A stretch of DNA of 64,000 bases, taken from assembly GCA_964572825.1 (NCBI GenBank), contig CAZNGS010000001.1, positions 62,001 to 126,000 on the forward strand. The letters run 5' to 3'. Each line of letters opens with the position of its first letter. The first letter of the stretch is position 1. The position numbers and the translations under genes are program-made. Of the stretch, positions 15,868 through 24,683 are shown in pieces. Under the pieces are notes generated by a model. The model ran no database searches. It had not been told where the DNA came from and was given only the letters and a program-made list of their open reading frames with translations. This stretch comes from CAYVBE01 sp964572825 (lineage in GTDB: Bacteria; Planctomycetota; Brocadiia; SM23-32).

Positions 15868-16820
15868 CGGCGCTCCCGCCCGGAGAGGCGTCCCGGGGGC
15901 AAGAGCCGCTCGGCCGCCAGCAACAGCGCGGCCAGCACGTAGAGCGCGGGCGCCAGGCGAAGCCCTTTTCCCGACCGGCGCGCCGCGGAACCGGTCACAC
16001 GGGGCGGGAGGATATCTTCGCGCCGCCGGGGCAGCGAGACCTGCGCCGGGCCGACCCGCCAGTGGCGTCCCCCGCCCTGCTCGGCCAGGCGGCGCATCCT
16101 GTCGGGACGGGCACGCGTCATCACCGCCGGTCGGCCCGGGGCGGCCGGGAGCAAGGCGCCGCCCTCAGAGCCCACAGTGACGGTGTGCAGCACGGCTCCC
16201 CCGCCTACGAGCCGCCGGAGGTCGCCCGGCTGCGGCGCGGCGTGGAATTCACCGTCGCTTACCAGGATAATCGCCCCCGGCCCCTGGCCTTCGGCGCTGA
16301 GCAGCTCGACGGTCTCCCCCAGGGCAGGCCTCGGACGCGATCCACGGTCGATAAACCAGTCCGTTCGTGACTGGCCGAGGAGGTTGAAGAATGCTTCGCG
16401 GTCCGTGGTGGGGGGGCAGACGACGGCGGCGTCGCCGGCCGTTGCCACCAGGGCCGTCCGGGCCGCGGGCAACAAGGCGCAGATGTCACGGACGGCGCCC
16501 TGCGCCCTCTCCAGGCGCGACGGAGGCACGTCTGTGGCCTCCATGCTGGCCGACACGTCGATGAGGAAAACCACGGGGACCGAGGCGCTCCGCAGCGCCC
16601 CGGCGTCAAGCAACGCGGGAGAGGCGAGTCCCCCGAGGACGGCGGCCAGGGCACCCAGACGAAGCGCGCCGCGGAGCGCATTCCCCCTGGCGGACCCGCC
16701 GACGAGCGCGCGCGAGGCGATTGCGGCGCGTCGGCACCCCAGCCACCAGAACAGGGCCAGCGGGACCACCAGGACCAGCAGCCCCAGCATGCCGGGGCGG
16801 TGCAGGTGCACCAGGGCCAT
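15846..16820 (-). CDS. von Willebrand factor A domain membrane protein (BatA/BatB-like)
   Basis: 324 residues. Two N-terminal membrane segments (about residues 12-27 and 52-70) precede a vWA domain with the metal-site motif VFLIDVSASMEATDV near residue 85, and a C-terminal membrane segment (ALYVLAALLLAAERLL). The order resembles Bat proteins of the MoxR-vWA systems, which act at the membrane in stress tolerance or complex assembly. No MoxR ATPase gene is close by. It follows argB by three bases, with GGAGGGG before the ATG, so translation is probably coupled. Confidence 0.8.
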   Translation of the reverse strand: MALVHLHRPGMLGLLVLVVPLALFWWLGCRRAAIASRALVGGSARGNALRGALRLGALAAVLGGLASPALLDAGALRSASVPVVFLIDVSASMEATDVPPSRLERAQGAVRDICALLPAARTALVATAGDAAVVCPPTTDREAFFNLLGQSRTDWFIDRGSRPRPALGETVELLSAEGQGPGAIILVSDGEFHAAPQPGDLRRLVGGGAVLHTVTVGSEGGALLPAAPGRPAVMTRARPDRMRRLAEQGGGRHWRVGPAQVSLPRRREDILPPRVTGSAARRSGKGLRLAPALYVLAALLLAAERLLPPGRLSGRERRQDAVST

Positions 16821-16823
16821 CGC

Positions 16824-17720
16824 TCACCCCTCCGGACTGCGGTGCACGATCTGGGTGCCCACCCCCTTGTCGGTGAATATCTCCAGGAGCAGGGAGTGCG
16901 GCAGGCGGCCGTCGATGATGTGAGCTTTCGGCACGCCGCCATGCACGGCCGCCAGACAGGCGCGGACCTTGGGGAGCATGCCGCCGGAGATGACCCCGCG
17001 CGCGATCAGGGACTCCACTTCCTGCTCGGCCACGGTGGAGATCAGCGAATCGGTGTCTCCGGACTCGGTCATGATGCCATGAACGTTGCTGAGGAACACC
17101 ACCTTCTCCGCCCCCACCCCCACGGCCACCGCTCCGGCCGCTGTGTCGGCGTTTACGTTGTAGAGCTGACCGGCCTCCCCCCTGCCAACCGGGGACAGCA
17201 CCACGATGCGACTGTCGGAGGCATCGTCCAGCAGGGCCCCGGCATCCACGGAGCTGACCTCGCCCACGTAACCCAGGTCCAGCTCCTCCCCCTGCGGGGT
17301 CACCAGTGTCTTTCGCCGGGCGCGCAGCGGAGTCCGCCCGTCGCGGAAGCCGGACACAGCCTTCCCCCCGTGCCGCCGGATCCGCCCGAGCAGCTCGCCG
17401 CAGACCTCCTCGGTCAGCACGCGCACCACCAGTTCGAGCGTCCGCGCGTCGGTGACGCGGTGCCCATGCCGGAACAGCGGCTCCATCCCGGCCTCCTCCA
17501 TCGCGCGCGATATCCGCGGACCGCCCCCGTGGACCACGATCGGCCGGATGCCCACGGCGGCCAGGAAGACCACGTCCTCCAGCACGTCGTCAAGCACGTC
17601 CACATTTTCCATGGCGCTTCCGCCGAGCTTTATGGTCACGGCCTTTCCGGCGAAACGCTGGATGTAGGGGAGCGCCTCGATCAGGACGTCGGCTTTTCTG
17701 ATGGCCTCTTCCATGTGCAT
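16824..17720 (-). CDS. argB: Acetylglutamate kinase
   Basis: 298 residues. It phosphorylates N-acetylglutamate in arginine synthesis. Family marks are AVTIKLGGSAM with the ATP-site Lys near residue 30, PIVVHGGGPRIS for the substrate loop, RHGHRVTDARTLE, NVNADTAAGAVAVG and GVISGGMLPKV near the C-terminus. The ATG at 17720 is used; the one at 17714 is equally possible. The gene is first in a two-gene transcript with the vWA gene and has a promoter candidate upstream that is divergent to the FtsX operon promoter. Confidence 0.95.
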   Translation of the reverse strand: MHMEEAIRKADVLIEALPYIQRFAGKAVTIKLGGSAMENVDVLDDVLEDVVFLAAVGIRPIVVHGGGPRISRAMEEAGMEPLFRHGHRVTDARTLELVVRVLTEEVCGELLGRIRRHGGKAVSGFRDGRTPLRARRKTLVTPQGEELDLGYVGEVSSVDAGALLDDASDSRIVVLSPVGRGEAGQLYNVNADTAAGAVAVGVGAEKVVFLSNVHGIMTESGDTDSLISTVAEQEVESLIARGVISGGMLPKVRACLAAVHGGVPKAHIIDGRLPHSLLLEIFTDKGVGTQIVHRSPEG

Positions 17721-17751
17721 GTCTCTTGACGGGACGGGAGCGATCTGCCGC

Positions 17752-17781
17752 ATTGTAGCACGCCTGCAGCGCGCCCGTAAA
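17752..17781 (-). promoter_or_regulatory. Candidate promoter of argB
   Basis: Minus-strand TTTACG (17781-17776, 4 of 6), an 18-base spacer, then TACAAT (17757-17752, 5 of 6), about 30 bases before the argB start. Confidence 0.5.
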
Positions 17782-17814
17782 GACTCCCGCGCGGCCGCCG
17801 GACGCGGTTTCACT

Positions 17815-17842
17815 TTGACACGATTTCGGCGCCTCATATAAT
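17815..17842 (+). promoter_or_regulatory. Consensus sigma-70 promoter of the FtsX-fusion operon
   Basis: A perfect TTGACA at 17815-17820, a 16-base spacer and a perfect TATAAT at 17837-17842. The first ATG is about 38 bases downstream. It is the best promoter match in the window. Confidence 0.75.
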
Positions 17843-17880
17843 GGGCGCTACGAGATTGGTCGGTTTTGAGAAAGCAGGGA

Positions 17881-20800
17881 ATGGTGTCCAGAGCCAAGCA
17901 CATCGCGCTGCTGTGCGTCTTGCTGTTTGTGCCGCCGGTATTCGGTGTCGGCGCCCCTCGTGCCGGGGAGGAGCAGGTCAACGCAGACCTGCAGCGTATA
18001 GAGCCCGGCGAGCACATTCGCTTCTTTGCCAGCCATCGGAGCCGGTTCACCGGTTACCCCGGCTGCGAGAGGTCGGCCGAGTACATCGCCGAGAAGTTCC
18101 GCGAGATCGGCCTGGCCGGCGTTGAGGAGACTCCCTTCCAGGTGGTCGTCCCTTCCGCGCCTGCGGACCTGCCGTGGGACGAGCCCGCTTCCGCCGAGGC
18201 CGAGGAATCCGGACAGCGCGCCGGCGGCGTGCTCACCGTGTCCGGAACGCAGGTTCCCCTCCGCTGCGTGCTGCCGAACTACGCCCAGGTTCCCATGACC
18301 TCCAGGGAGGGGATCAGCGGGCCGCTCGTCTGGGCCGGGAAGGGACGGCTTTCCGACCTGAACGGCAGGGACCTGATGGGTAGCGTCGTGCTGATGGACT
18401 TCAATTCCGTCAGCCGGTGGCTCACCGTCGCTAACTTTGGTGCCAGGGCCGTCATCTTCGTAGAGCCCGAGTACCCCTTCCGCTCCGATGCCGAGCAGAA
18501 GTACAGCGATCTGCCGATACCGGTGCCCCGCTATTACCTGCGACGGCAGAATCTGCCGGCCCTGGCGGAGGCAGTAACGGGGAGACCTGCCGGTCAGTTC
18601 TCGGTTGATTCCGCGATGGAGGCGCTGAGCGGACTGGGCCGCCGGGACGCCACCGACGTGTCGGCCACGGTCCGGGCCCGTTTCCGATGGGAGGAAAAGA
18701 CGGTCGCGCGCATCTCCGGCGAGATACCCGGCACCGACCCCCACCTGGCCGACCAGACACTGGTGGTGTTCGGCTACTACGACAGCGTCTCGGTGGTGCC
18801 CGCGCTGAGCCCCGGAGCGGAAGGCTCCTGCGGGGTCGCCGCCCTGCTGGAGATCGCGGAGTTTTTGACCAGGCACCCTCCGCGGCGGAAGGTGAAGTTC
18901 ATCGCCGCCCCCGGCCATTACCAGGCCCTGTCCGGCGCCAGGGATTACGCACAGAAGGTCATCTATCCACGCCGGCACGGGGCCGATGAGAAAGCCGCAG
19001 AAGGGACGGGGGAACCCTACTTCTTCGTGGGGCTGGACCTGTCCAGCCGCCACAACAGCCTGGGTGCCTTCTTCAAGGGACATTTCTACGACCAGGCCGC
19101 AGCCGCGCGCGAGGTGGAGCTCCAGCGGGCGTACAGCGAGCTTTCGGGCCTTTTGATCGAATGGGCCGAACAGGTGACGGAAAAGGGAGCTCCCGCCGAG
19201 ACGCTTACCTACCAGAGCGGCATCGTGCCTCAGCAGGGGCGCAATTGGGGTTCACTGCTGCCCGGCATGATGGCCTTCGACGCCGAGGCCATCTCCTTCT
19301 GCGGCTATCCGGCCATCACCCTTGCCACAACGGGTGATCCCCGCAACAGCGTCAACACTCCGCTGGACACCTACGATCAACTGGAGCCCTTTCTGCCCAA
19401 CGTGCGGCGCCAGGCGATCGGTTGCGCCTATATGATCAAAAAACTGGCGGACGTGCCCGTCCCGCCCGTGGACCGCAACGCGGTCTGGAAAAAGCGGGAG
19501 GCGGGCAGCCTGTTCGGCCAGGCAGTGCAGTTCAGCCGCCTGCCGTACATGCCCAAGGTCGTGGTGCCCAACAGCGCCGTAGCGGTCAGCATGCGCACCC
19601 AGCAGCAGGCGCCCGTCAAGAGCATGATGGGCGTTCAGACCGTCGACTTTCAACTGAGCAACCTGCAGGGGCTCTTCGAGGTCTTCGGCCTGGCGAGGAC
19701 CAGGCAGTTCCGGGTGGACGGTTTCCTGATCTCCCCCACCAGGGGGGCCGTCACCAAGATTGCCGAGTCCGGACTTCCCAACGCCACGGACCGGGAACGT
19801 GTCCGGGAGTGGGCGGACCGGGAGACGGACGTGCGGCTGAATTTCTTCCGTTGCGTTTCTACAACCATCTTCGACATGACCGACCCCCTTTCCCTGATGA
19901 CGCTGGGCCAGAGCACCGCTCGCCGCGCGGAGTCAAACGGGGAACTGCAGTACATGGTTCCCTACGTAGGGCAGGAGTCGCAGGGCGATCAGTACAGCAA
20001 GCCTTGCGCCGTGTTCTTTACGCGCCGCGACCGAAACGTCAAGTTCCTGCTGGCGTCGGGTGGCGTGGGCTATGAAGGGCTGCTGATAAACTTCCGCAGA
20101 GAACCGGCAGCCGCGAAACAGGATGGCAAAGAGAGAACCGGGGTCGGCTACGCCGCCGAGGACAGTGAGAACTTGATCCATTACACGGCCCTCAAGATCG
20201 CCCGCGACATGCACGAGCTGGACCGCTATCGTCTTCGCCGGCTGAGGGCCAGCGGCATCTCCAAATCGGCCGTATGGGAGCTTTTCGAGAAGGCGGGCGC
20301 ACACGTCGAAGCCGCCCGCAGGGCCCTGGACCAGCGGCTATACGATCAGTACGCCTACCACATTGGCATGGCCCGGGGCCTGGAGAACCGCATATACCCG
20401 GACGTGCGCGATACGGCTACCGACGTGGTGAAGGGCGTGGTGTTCTACTTCGCCCTGCTGTTGCCTTTCGTGCTGTTCGCCGAGCGGTTGCTGATCAACT
20501 ACGTGGACATCCGCAAGAAGCTGGTCGCCGTGGCCGTGCTGTTCCTGATCTCCTACCTCATCCTGCGGGTGCTGCATCCCGCCTTCCAGCTTTCCCAGAC
20601 GCCCATCGTGGTCCTGGACGGGTTCTTCATGCTGGTGGCCGCGGCGTTCACGATCTGGTACCTGCTGGGCAAGTTCAGCATCGTGATGGAGCGCATCCGG
20701 CAGAAGGTGGATATGATCCATCGCGCCGACGTGGCGCGGGCCAGCGCCACGATGGCCGCCTTCGTGCTGGGCATCTCCAACATGCGCAAGCGGAAGGTCC

Positions 20801-22668
20801 GCACCGGGCTGACCGCCGTAACGCTGGTTCTGCTGACGTTCACCATCCTCTCGTTTACCAGCTTCCAGGTGATGCCGGCCCGGATGCTGGACTACGCTTC
20901 CTCCCGGGAGGCCCCCTATGAGGGCGTGCTGCTGCGCGGCCTGGGTTGGGGTCCCCTCTCGGAGTTCGTGACCTACGACATGGAGAACTTTTTCGCCGTG
21001 CAGGGGATGCGCGTGGCGCCCCGGAGCTGGTTCGTCAACCGGGACAAGACCAAGGAGCTGCAGCTGGAGATCAGTCGGGCGGACAATCCCCAGGGCCGGG
21101 CCGTGGCCAACGCCATCCTCGGGCTCAGCCCGGAGGAGAGGTATTTCTCCAAGGTCAACGACGAGGATTACCTGCGCCATCAGTGGTTCGATCGGTCCAT
21201 GCCCGACTGGCCGTTCGTGTGCATTCTGCCCGCCCGCATGCGCGAGGGCCTGCGCATCGAGGAAGCGGACATAGGGAAGGCCAGGATCTCCGTGCTGGGG
21301 CGGCAGCTCCGTGTGGTCGGGGTTTTCGACAGCGACCGGTTGTTCAGATATGAAGACCTGGACGGGGAGGAGATCACCCCCGTCGACTTCGTGGCACAGC
21401 AGTTCAAGGAGGCAGGTGCCCAGGGAGGCCAGCAGCAGGAGCAGGGGCTGGCGCTGACCGCCACCGGTGAGCTGGACGTCGAGCAGTTCGTCCATCAGAA
21501 GTCCACCAAACAGGAAGAAGAAGAGCAGTACATCCACATGGAGCCGGACCGCGTGCTGGTGGTCCCCAACGAACTAAACCTGCGCCTGGGGGGCACGGTC
21601 CGTGCCATGGCGGCCGGCCCCGGCATCACCACCAGGGCCGAACGGGTGCTGCGCCCCTTCCGCCAGGTGCTGGGCCAGTTGCTCAGCAGGGTGAACCTGG
21701 CCCTGTATGCGGGTTACCGCGAGAGGGCCGACGGGGAGCCCACCGTGCACCGGGTGGCCACCCGCAGCGGTTTGAGCGTGGGGGGCTTCAAGGGGCTGCT
21801 GGTGCCCATCGTCATCGCGGCACTGATCGTGTTCAACACCATGCTGGGCGCCGTCTACGAGCGGATGACGGAGATCAAGACCTACGCCTCGGTCGGTCTG
21901 GCGCCCATGCACATAGGGGCGCTGTTCTTCGCCGAGAGCAGCGTATTCGCCGTCATGGGCGCCATGTTCGGTTACATCTTCGGGCAGTTCATGAGCAAGA
22001 TACTGGTCCACATGCCGTGGCTGCTGCAGGGAATGTCGTTGAACTACTCCAGCATCAGCGCCGTCTGGTCGGTGGTGCTGGTCGTGGTGGTGGTGCTGGC
22101 TTCTACGGCGTATCCGGCCCGCATGGCGGGCAAGCTGAGCGTGCCGGACGAGACCCGCAAGATGAGCCTGCCCCGGCCCACCAGCGACGTGTGGGAGATA
22201 TGGTTCCCCTTCACCGTCAGCGCCAAGGAGGCGCTGGGGGTCATGTCCTACCTCTACGAGTACTTCGAGAGCAACGACGAGGACGCCATGGGGAGCTTTA
22301 CGGCGGACAACCTGCAGTTCTACACCGAGGAGCACGAGGGTCGCGAGACCATCTCCATGGAAGCGGACGTGTGGGTGGCTCCCCTGGACATGGGGGTGAG
22401 TCAGCGGGTGAAAGTCGCCTCCATCCCCGACCCGGAGGAAGGGGAGATAACCTATCTGTTCTTCACCATTACCCGCAAGAGCGGGGAATTCCAGACCTGG
22501 CACCGGATGAATCTGGGCTTCCTGAAGGACCTGCGCAAGCAGTTGTTGATCTGGCGCCTGGTGACCCCCGAGGCAAAGAGACGCCTGGCCCGAGAGGGAG
22601 CCGAGCGCCTGGAGGGCTCCGGCGACCGGGCAGCAGGCATGCCGGGACTGGAGCCGACCGTTTCCTGA
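17881..22668 (+). CDS. FtsX-like permease fused to an inactive-looking M28 peptidase domain
   Basis: 1595 residues. A signal sequence (residues 1-27, HIALLCVLLFVPPVFG) leads into an extracytoplasmic M28 aminopeptidase-like domain to about residue 600. The zinc-site positions are changed: the usual HYDS is GYYDS (residues 298-302), the usual Asp-Asn is replaced in PGAEGSCGVAALLE, and the usual Glu-Glu is replaced in AAPGHYQAL. Three membrane segments at about 850-940 and one near 985 follow. The C-terminal FtsX core lies at about 1303-1413, with FNTMLGAVYERMTEIKTYAS. FtsX-type permeases normally need an ABC ATPase, and none is encoded nearby. The ATG at 17881 is chosen; a TTG lies 15 bases upstream. 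Confidence 0.8.
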   Translation: MVSRAKHIALLCVLLFVPPVFGVGAPRAGEEQVNADLQRIEPGEHIRFFASHRSRFTGYPGCERSAEYIAEKFREIGLAGVEETPFQVVVPSAPADLPWDEPASAEAEESGQRAGGVLTVSGTQVPLRCVLPNYAQVPMTSREGISGPLVWAGKGRLSDLNGRDLMGSVVLMDFNSVSRWLTVANFGARAVIFVEPEYPFRSDAEQKYSDLPIPVPRYYLRRQNLPALAEAVTGRPAGQFSVDSAMEALSGLGRRDATDVSATVRARFRWEEKTVARISGEIPGTDPHLADQTLVVFGYYDSVSVVPALSPGAEGSCGVAALLEIAEFLTRHPPRRKVKFIAAPGHYQALSGARDYAQKVIYPRRHGADEKAAEGTGEPYFFVGLDLSSRHNSLGAFFKGHFYDQAAAAREVELQRAYSELSGLLIEWAEQVTEKGAPAETLTYQSGIVPQQGRNWGSLLPGMMAFDAEAISFCGYPAITLATTGDPRNSVNTPLDTYDQLEPFLPNVRRQAIGCAYMIKKLADVPVPPVDRNAVWKKREAGSLFGQAVQFSRLPYMPKVVVPNSAVAVSMRTQQQAPVKSMMGVQTVDFQLSNLQGLFEVFGLARTRQFRVDGFLISPTRGAVTKIAESGLPNATDRERVREWADRETDVRLNFFRCVSTTIFDMTDPLSLMTLGQSTARRAESNGELQYMVPYVGQESQGDQYSKPCAVFFTRRDRNVKFLLASGGVGYEGLLINFRREPAAAKQDGKERTGVGYAAEDSENLIHYTALKIARDMHELDRYRLRRLRASGISKSAVWELFEKAGAHVEAARRALDQRLYDQYAYHIGMARGLENRIYPDVRDTATDVVKGVVFYFALLLPFVLFAERLLINYVDIRKKLVAVAVLFLISYLILRVLHPAFQLSQTPIVVLDGFFMLVAAAFTIWYLLGKFSIVMERIRQKVDMIHRADVARASATMAAFVLGISNMRKRKVRTGLTAVTLVLLTFTILSFTSFQVMPARMLDYASSREAPYEGVLLRGLGWGPLSEFVTYDMENFFAVQGMRVAPRSWFVNRDKTKELQLEISRADNPQGRAVANAILGLSPEERYFSKVNDEDYLRHQWFDRSMPDWPFVCILPARMREGLRIEEADIGKARISVLGRQLRVVGVFDSDRLFRYEDLDGEEITPVDFVAQQFKEAGAQGGQQQEQGLALTATGELDVEQFVHQKSTKQEEEEQYIHMEPDRVLVVPNELNLRLGGTVRAMAAGPGITTRAERVLRPFRQVLGQLLSRVNLALYAGYRERADGEPTVHRVATRSGLSVGGFKGLLVPIVIAALIVFNTMLGAVYERMTEIKTYASVGLAPMHIGALFFAESSVFAVMGAMFGYIFGQFMSKILVHMPWLLQGMSLNYSSISAVWSVVLVVVVVLASTAYPARMAGKLSVPDETRKMSLPRPTSDVWEIWFPFTVSAKEALGVMSYLYEYFESNDEDAMGSFTADNLQFYTEEHEGRETISMEADVWVAPLDMGVSQRVKVASIPDPEEGEITYLFFTITRKSGEFQTWHRMNLGFLKDLRKQLLIWRLVTPEAKRRLAREGAERLEGSGDRAAGMPGLEPTVS

Positions 22669-22708
22669 CATCCGGCCCGCTAACGACTGAGCCAGAACGG
22701 CTGCAAAC

Positions 22709-24667
22709 ATGGCGAAAACCGAAGATTACCTGGAGCTGCGTGAGGAGCAGGGAGAGCCCACCGAGTTCGCGGACGGCTTCGGGCTGAAGGCCATACTGGC
22801 CGCCCTGTTCGTGACCTTCGTGGTCATGCCCGGCTCCATGTTCATGTGGCTCATGCTGGGTCAGCAACTGGGCGTCCCCGCCGTATGGGTGACGCTCATT
22901 ATCTTCCTGGAGATCGCCAAGCGCTGCCGCACCACCCTGACCCGCCAGGAGATGTTCGTCATATGGAGCGTGACCTGGGGCATCCTCGGCGCGGCCATCA
23001 TGCGCCAGGGAATGACGTTTATCTGGATGCAGTATTTCGTGCGCAGTGACGCCGCCGTGCAGTTCGAGATAGCCAACCAGATCCCGTTCTGGAAGGCGCC
23101 CCCGCCCGGCAGCGAGGCATACGCCCTGCGCAACCTGCTGCACCGGGACTGGTGGCCGGCCCTGGCCCTGATGGGCTTTCTCATCCTGTGGCAGCGGCTA
23201 AGCTTCTTCAGCCTCGGCTATGCCCTGTTCCGCATGACCAGCGATATCGAACGTCTGCCCTTTCCGCTGGCGCCGATCCGCGCAAAAGGCGTCACTGCGC
23301 TGGCCGAGAGCGACGAGGAAACCTGGCGGTGGCGCTGCTTCTCGGTGGGCAGCACCATCGGCATCGCCTTCGGACTGCTCTACGTGGCGGTGCCCGTCCT
23401 GTCCGGGGTCTTCCTGCGCCGGGACTTATACCTGATCCAGGTGCCGTTCTACGACTTCACCAAGCAACTGCAGGACATCCCGTGGTTCCGCGCCGTTCCC
23501 CTGGCCATCAGCACCAACCTGCACGGGGTCTTTCTGGGGTTCGTGCTGCCCTTCTGGGTCGTGATGGGACGGTTCGTCGCGGGCGTCCTGGGGCGGCTTA
23601 TACTCAACCCCATCCTCTACCACAGCGGAGTGCTGCAGATGTGGGAGCCGGGGATGGACTACATAGAGACGGGCCTGGCCAACCAGTTCGACTTCTGGCT
23701 GAGCTTCCGGATAGGGACGGCCCTGTCGGTGGCGGCACTGGGTATATACGCGGCAGTGAGCCGCCTGATGGCCACCCGCCGGGAGCGCACTGCCACCACG
23801 GTCAACACCCTTGCCCCGCCCAAGGGCCGGGGCGACGTGCCGGTGGTGATCGCCCTGCTGTTTTACGTGGCCAAGACCTCCTGGATGATCCTGCTGTGCC
23901 ACTGGCTGGTGCCGAAGTTCCCGGTGTGGATCTTGATCGCTTTCGGCTTCGGCTACACGCCCATCATGTCCTACATCAGCGCGCGGCTCAACGGCCTGAC
24001 GGGGCACCGCATCGGCATCCCCTACGTGCGGGAGGCCACCTTCGTCCTGAGCGGCTACAAAGGGGTGGACATCTGGTTTGCGCCCGTGCCCATGGGCGAC
24101 GCCGGCCAGGGGGCGGCGCACTTCCGCGAGGTGGAGCTGACGGGCACGAAGTTCACCAGCATCTTCAAGGCCCAGCTTACCATGCTGCCGCTTGCCGTGG
24201 TGGCCAGCCTGCTTTTCTGGTCGTTCCTCTACAAGATAAGCGACATCCCGGAGGACTATCCCTTCGCCATGCGGTTCTGGCCCCGCGACGCCACCGTGCG
24301 GGCCTTCTGGATGACCGCCACCACCACCGGCAACGCCTTCTTCATGAAGGCCATCAAGTGGCGTTTCATAGGTGCCGGAACAGCCTACGGGCTGATCCTG
24401 TATCCCATACTGCGCGTGCTGGGCGCGCCCACTCTGTTTGTCTACGGCACCATACAGGGGGTGGTGGGCGATCCCGCGATGGCCTTCCCTCAGTTCGTCG
24501 GGGCGATCCTGGGCCGATACTACATGCAGAAGGCCTTCGGCCGGACCAACTGGCGGGAGTACACGCCCGTACTGGCGGCCGGCTTCGCCTGTGGGATGGG
24601 GTTGGTGTCCATGGGCTCCGTTGCCATCCGCCTCATAGCCAAGGCCGTCACCATGGTGCCATTCTGA
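22709..24667 (+). CDS. Large polytopic membrane protein, possible transporter
   Basis: 652 residues with roughly 12 or more predicted membrane segments; the first is AILAALFVTFVVMPGSMFM. Conserved-looking features are FPLAPIRAKGVTALAES near residue 195 and a long cytoplasmic or extracellular loop around 440-490 (GVDIWFAPVPMGDAGQG). It loosely resembles planctomycete membrane proteins related to oligopeptide (OPT-like) transporters, but I cannot place it firmly. The gene follows the FtsX fusion by 40 bases and precedes the next gene by 16, so all three are one operon. It could work together with the permease as a membrane complex; that is inference. Confidence 0.6.
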   Translation: MAKTEDYLELREEQGEPTEFADGFGLKAILAALFVTFVVMPGSMFMWLMLGQQLGVPAVWVTLIIFLEIAKRCRTTLTRQEMFVIWSVTWGILGAAIMRQGMTFIWMQYFVRSDAAVQFEIANQIPFWKAPPPGSEAYALRNLLHRDWWPALALMGFLILWQRLSFFSLGYALFRMTSDIERLPFPLAPIRAKGVTALAESDEETWRWRCFSVGSTIGIAFGLLYVAVPVLSGVFLRRDLYLIQVPFYDFTKQLQDIPWFRAVPLAISTNLHGVFLGFVLPFWVVMGRFVAGVLGRLILNPILYHSGVLQMWEPGMDYIETGLANQFDFWLSFRIGTALSVAALGIYAAVSRLMATRRERTATTVNTLAPPKGRGDVPVVIALLFYVAKTSWMILLCHWLVPKFPVWILIAFGFGYTPIMSYISARLNGLTGHRIGIPYVREATFVLSGYKGVDIWFAPVPMGDAGQGAAHFREVELTGTKFTSIFKAQLTMLPLAVVASLLFWSFLYKISDIPEDYPFAMRFWPRDATVRAFWMTATTTGNAFFMKAIKWRFIGAGTAYGLILYPILRVLGAPTLFVYGTIQGVVGDPAMAFPQFVGAILGRYYMQKAFGRTNWREYTPVLAAGFACGMGLVSMGSVAIRLIAKAVTMVPF

Positions 24668-24683
24668 CAGGGCAAACTGCGCG

